From the NCBI GenBank assembly GCA_022709105.1, contig JAKIXL010000077.1, forward strand, positions 1 through 6,949: 6,949 nucleotides of DNA, read 5' to 3'. Positions 4,491 through 6,949 of the stretch are shown here, piece after piece. The translations under genes and the position numbers were made by a program. Positions within the stretch are counted from its first letter, which is position 1; the number at the start of each line of letters is the position of its first letter. The notes under the pieces are model-generated. The model searched no databases and was not told the DNA's origin. It saw only the letters and a program-made list of their open reading frames with translations. This stretch comes from Thermoplasmatota archaeon (GTDB lineage: Archaea; Thermoplasmatota; Thermoplasmata; Methanomassiliicoccales; Methanomassiliicoccaceae).

Positions 4491-6758
4491 GTCCTCGTCG
4501 TCAGGCGGGCCGAGCATAGGTGCGTCAGGAGTCCCGGGGGCGACCCTCTTGTAGACCAGCACCGGGCACTTGGCGTTCTTGGCGATGACGTCCTGGATGG
4601 CGCCGAAGGCGAATTGGTCCCACCTCTTTGCCGCCGATGAACCGATAACCAGGAGGTCGGTCTCCAGAGACTCGGCCACCACTCCCCCGACAATGAGCTC
4701 CGGCCGGATCTCTTTGATGATGACCGGGACCTGGCGGCTCTCCACGATCATCTTGAGGCGCTTGGAATATTCCGCTGCCTTGACCAGGTACCTCTCGTTG
4801 ACGATGACGTTCAGGATCGTGATCCGGGAATCGTTCATCTGAGCGATGTCCGCCGCCACCTCGGTGGCCTTGCTTACGTGCCACAGACCGCCGGACAGTA
4901 TCATGATGTTGTCCAGATGCAGCTTGCCGTCGGCCTTGAGCACCATGATGTCGCAAGGGGTCTGGCGGACGATGTCGTCGAGCTTGCGGCCGAGGATGCG
5001 CTTCTGAGTGTTGGTGTATCCCTTCCAGCCTACGATTATGGCGTTGACATGATAGTCCTTGGCGGTGTCTATGACGCTCGCCACCACATCATGCGATACC
5101 AGCACGATGGCCCTGGTCTTTATGCCGCGCATCTCGGAGTACTCGCGCAGCCTTTCAAGGACCTTCTTGCGTTCGTCCACCCGCTTCTTCTCTACCGCGC
5201 TCAGCGGTACGCTGGCCGGCACCTCGACCACCGTAGTGAGCAGGATCTCCCCGTCATACTTTGCGGCCAGGGTGACCGCGATGTCGATTATTCCTTCGTT
5301 CCGGGGATCGTCAACGGGTATGAGCACGCGGTACCGGGCCTTGGCCTCATCGCTAAGGACCGAGGGCGCGGGGGGACGGAAGTGCTCGATCTCCTCCTTC
5401 CCTTTGGCGAAATAGTGGACCAGCAGGCCGGCGAAGATCACTGCCAGCGCGAGGTACCATGCAAGGGGGTCCAGGTCGAAGAGCATGATGGCCAAGAACA
5501 TCTTGGAACCCACGCCCGCCAACGGGATCCAAGGGAACAGAGGGGAGATGAAGGAGCGCTTAGCATCAGGCCTCCTTTTCCTCAGTGTCATCATGGACAG
5601 GTTAACGAGAACGAAGAGCAGGAGGACCATCACGTCGGCGACAGCAGCTACCTTCCGGATATCGAAGGTCACCGCCATGAATATGATTATCATGCCGCTG
5701 ATGAGGATCGCCGTTACAGGAGTATGCCTTGTCGGATGCAGCCTGCCGAATATCGAAGGGAGGTTGCCGTCGCGCCCCATGGCGAAGGAGACCCGGGAGG
5801 CCGAAAAGACCACTGAGTTCACTGCTGCCACTGAACCGATTATCATGCCAACGGACATGAGGGCTCCGCCGATGAACGGTATCGCCTTGTCGGCCGCCAA
5901 GTTCAGCGCGTGGTCGGCCCCCTCGGCGGTGGCCTGCCATCCGATGGTGGCGAAGGTCACCGCGGCCACCGCGATGAACAGGACCGCGGATATGGTGATG
6001 CACAGGAACATGGCCCGCGGGACCGTTTTCTCGGGGTGCTTGGCCTCCTCGCCGGTCTGGGCCACCACCTCGTAGCCTTCGAAGATCATGAAGGTGAAGC
6101 CCATGGAGGTGGCGATGGACATGTAGCCGAAGGGGAGAAGCACCGGGCCGAAACCGTCGATCCCGGCGGCGGAGGGGTCGCCCATTATGAACGCGATGCA
6201 GAAGAGGCAGAATATGATGATTATGCCTATGAGGAAGCTGGAGACCAGGATCCCGGACCGTCCGGCCCCCTTCACCCCGCGGTAGTTCATGTAGCAGAAC
6301 GCCACCGCGATCAGCACCGTGAATATGGAGGTTACGCTCTCAGGAGATAGCCCCGGTATCTCGAGGTTATACTGGGTGAGCAGGAGGCTTACCCCGGTGC
6401 CGAAGCCTATGGCGTAAACGCTGCAGGCGATGCAGTGGCCCACCCATGACATCCAGCCTCCCAAAAAGCCCAAAGGCTCGAAAAGGCCTTCCTTCACCCA
6501 AAGATAGCCGCCTCCCGTCTCCGGGAAGGCGCTTGCCAGCTCGGCATATGCCAGAGCTGTGAATATCGTCACCACGAAGTTCAGCCCGAAGGTCAGGAGC
6601 AGGCCGGGCCCCACGATCTCCGTGGCCAGGCCTATCAGCAGGAATATGGATGACCCGATGTTGGGCCCGATGCCGATCATCAATACTTCTGCCAGACCAA
6701 GGTCCCGGTTGAGGGTGACCTCTACCCCGCTGGTATGGGGGGCGTGCTCTTCGGTCAT
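4488..6758 (-). CDS. APC-superfamily amino-acid permease fused to two USP domains
   Basis: This 756-residue protein begins with an APC-type transporter (about 15-450) of roughly 12 hydrophobic segments. TM1 carries the substrate-binding glycine stretch IGIGPNIGSSIF (28-39), and the TM6 region carries FEGYEVVAQTGEEAKHPEKTVPRA (226-249), close to the family pattern around the unwound helix and the EE-x-K-x-P-E loop. Two cytoplasmic universal-stress-protein domains follow. USP1 (about 475-608) starts VLIPVDDP and keeps a G-x2-G-x9-G nucleotide motif (G577, G580, G590), then R where S/T is usual. USP2 (about 614-737) has G706-SSA-x9-G719-A, lacking the second glycine, and no Asp in its first strand. 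The tail is acidic (PPDDED). It should sit in the membrane, importing amino acids or amines, with the tail sensing nucleotide or stress state; that role is inferred. No Shine-Dalgarno precedes the ATG at 6758. Confidence 0.9.
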   Translation of the reverse strand: MTEEHAPHTSGVEVTLNRDLGLAEVLMIGIGPNIGSSIFLLIGLATEIVGPGLLLTFGLNFVVTIFTALAYAELASAFPETGGGYLWVKEGLFEPLGFLGGWMSWVGHCIACSVYAIGFGTGVSLLLTQYNLEIPGLSPESVTSIFTVLIAVAFCYMNYRGVKGAGRSGILVSSFLIGIIIIFCLFCIAFIMGDPSAAGIDGFGPVLLPFGYMSIATSMGFTFMIFEGYEVVAQTGEEAKHPEKTVPRAMFLCITISAVLFIAVAAVTFATIGWQATAEGADHALNLAADKAIPFIGGALMSVGMIIGSVAAVNSVVFSASRVSFAMGRDGNLPSIFGRLHPTRHTPVTAILISGMIIIFMAVTFDIRKVAAVADVMVLLLFVLVNLSMMTLRKRRPDAKRSFISPLFPWIPLAGVGSKMFLAIMLFDLDPLAWYLALAVIFAGLLVHYFAKGKEEIEHFRPPAPSVLSDEAKARYRVLIPVDDPRNEGIIDIAVTLAAKYDGEILLTTVVEVPASVPLSAVEKKRVDERKKVLERLREYSEMRGIKTRAIVLVSHDVVASVIDTAKDYHVNAIIVGWKGYTNTQKRILGRKLDDIVRQTPCDIMVLKADGKLHLDNIMILSGGLWHVSKATEVAADIAQMNDSRITILNVIVNERYLVKAAEYSKRLKMIVESRQVPVIIKEIRPELIVGGVVAESLETDLLVIGSSAAKRWDQFAFGAIQDVIAKNAKCPVLVYKRVAPGTPDAPMLGPPDDED

Positions 6759-6840
6759 ATGAGGTGCCGCTGGAAACGGATACTGTCAGATAAGGATTTC
6801 TAGTATTCTGTATTGATCGAGGCGGGCCGATGACCGCCCG

Positions 6841-6856
6841 TGGCCTGATGGCCTGA
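6841..6856. repeat. Perfect tandem duplication of TGGCCTGA
   Basis: TGGCCTGA occurs at 6841-6848 and again at 6849-6856. It also creates GGCC-TGAT-GGCC, a short hairpin. Two copies of eight bases may be chance or a paired protein-binding site in the permease leader. Confidence 0.4.
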
Positions 6857-6870
6857 GCGCTGTCCATCAT

Positions 6871-6885
6871 CCTTTTATTTAAAAA
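6871..6885 (-). promoter_or_regulatory. Possible TATA box of the permease gene
   Basis: The minus strand reads TTTTTAAATAAAAGG, the strongest TATA-like sequence upstream of the permease. A start about 25 bases downstream would be near 6850, leaving a leader of about 90 bases. The same bases also contain part of a terminator-like T-run, and on the plus strand TTTATTTAAA (6874-6883) could serve a gene beyond the right edge, so the role is ambiguous. Confidence 0.35.
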
Positions 6886-6906
6886 CAAGGCGTTCATGCG
6901 AACGCC
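6881..6906 (-). terminator. Hairpin plus T-run terminator-like site (minus-strand reading)
   Basis: On the minus strand a perfect 7-bp stem GGCGTTC/GAACGCC with a 4-base GCAT loop (6906-6889) is followed at once by TTGTTTTT (6888-6881). This has the form of an intrinsic terminator for a minus-strand gene lying beyond 6949. Archaeal terminators often need only the T-run. One minus frame entering from the right edge stops with TAA at 6910-6908, just before the stem, which would fit the last codons of that gene. Confidence 0.5.
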
Positions 6907-6907
6907 C

Positions 6908-6949
6908 TTACGCCGGAGCCGGGGACCCGGTCATGCTCCGGCCGCTCGC
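6908..6949 (-). CDS. Possible C-terminal 13 residues of a gene beyond the right edge
   Basis: Reading from 6949 the minus strand gives ASGRSMTGSPAPA and then TAA at 6910-6908, two bases before the terminator-like hairpin. The position is what a gene end would look like, but 13 residues carry no family signal, and another minus frame also reads through this stretch before stopping. Treat as a guess; it could equally be the end of a structured RNA. Confidence 0.2.
   Translation of the reverse strand, partial: ASGRSMTGSPAPA
6912..6942. other. 8-bp GC hairpin at the right edge
   Basis: GCCGGAGC (6912-6919) and GCTCCGGC (6935-6942) are exact complements with a 15-base loop that itself contains complementary GGG and CCC. 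Together with the terminator stem it makes two adjacent hairpins on the same transcript strand, which might be the 3' end of a structured RNA or the GC-rich end of a coding sequence. Confidence 0.4.

Larger units (their letters stand above)
6759..6949. other. Right-edge intergenic region upstream of the permease
   Basis: The 191 bases contain no complete gene. They hold a moderately A/T-rich stretch just upstream of the permease (about 6772-6815), a GC hairpin (GGCGG 6821-6825 with CCGCC 6834-6838), the tandem repeat at 6841-6856, the A/T island at 6873-6888 and two strong hairpins (6889-6906, 6912-6942). If the permease is transcribed from the A/T island, its leader would be about 90 bases and would include the 6821-6838 hairpin. 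Confidence 0.55.

Noticed and set aside
4878..5816. 312-codon frame antisense to the permease
   Set aside because: Rich in His, Asp, Glu, Gly and Arg in the pattern produced by the complement of membrane-protein codons; the permease frame has clear domain evidence.
6367..6897. 176-codon minus-strand frame starting upstream of the permease and overlapping it
   Set aside because: Most of it is an out-of-frame reading of the permease N-terminus; the remaining 46 or so residues match nothing.
1..6949. CRISPR array, mobile element, defence or toxin-antitoxin system
   Set aside because: No regularly spaced repeats, transposase, integrase, or defence-type domain clusters were seen; the genes look like unlinked housekeeping or accessory enzymes.

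Overview
The window looks like an ordinary stretch of chromosome from a GC-rich archaeon. The evidence is TATA-like boxes about 27 bases upstream of start codons that lack a Shine-Dalgarno site (leaderless style), GTG starts, frequent AGG/AGA/ATA codons next to high GC, and archaeal-type protein families. The mix resembles Thermoplasmatota such as Methanomassiliicoccales, but that placement is inference from style and recalled gene content, not a search result.

Layout, left to right. (1) 1-383, minus: the N-terminal 127 residues of a DUF72/YecE-family protein that runs off the left edge. (2) 384-851: a gene-free divergent region with several hairpin-forming inverted repeats and a promoter at each end. 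(3) 852-1436, plus: a small class I methyltransferase-fold protein whose SAM-binding motifs look degenerate. (4) 1437-2429, minus: a YhaM-like OB-fold plus HD-domain phosphohydrolase/exonuclease, probably leaderless with a GTG start. (5) 2480-3217, minus: a SprT-like HELLH zinc metallopeptidase. (6) 3218-3545: a second divergent gene-free region with a short palindrome and a TATA-like box. (7) 3546-4487, plus: a DHH/DHHA1 phosphoesterase. (8) 4488-6758, minus: an APC amino-acid permease fused to two universal-stress-protein domains. (9) 6759-6949: no complete gene; an A/T island that can be read as a terminator for a gene beyond the right edge and as a promoter, plus GC-rich hairpins.

No pathway clearly joins these genes. 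Two (OB-HD and DHH) are predicted metal-dependent phosphoesterases that may act on nucleic acids, one is a SprT-like protease of a fold known in DNA-protein crosslink repair, and the permease is a transport protein with a nucleotide- or stress-sensing tail. Only the protease and the HD protein are tandem on one strand, 50 bp apart, and the HD gene has its own TATA box. Both convergent gene pairs meet with zero bases between stop codons, in each case forming the palindrome TGATCA. All five complete genes end in TGA. I found no mobile element, CRISPR array, tRNA, rRNA or defence island, and no strong case for a new multi-gene system. The best leads are the structured 384-851 intergenic region, the degenerate methyltransferase, and the permease-USP-USP fusion with uneven decay of its two ATP motifs.
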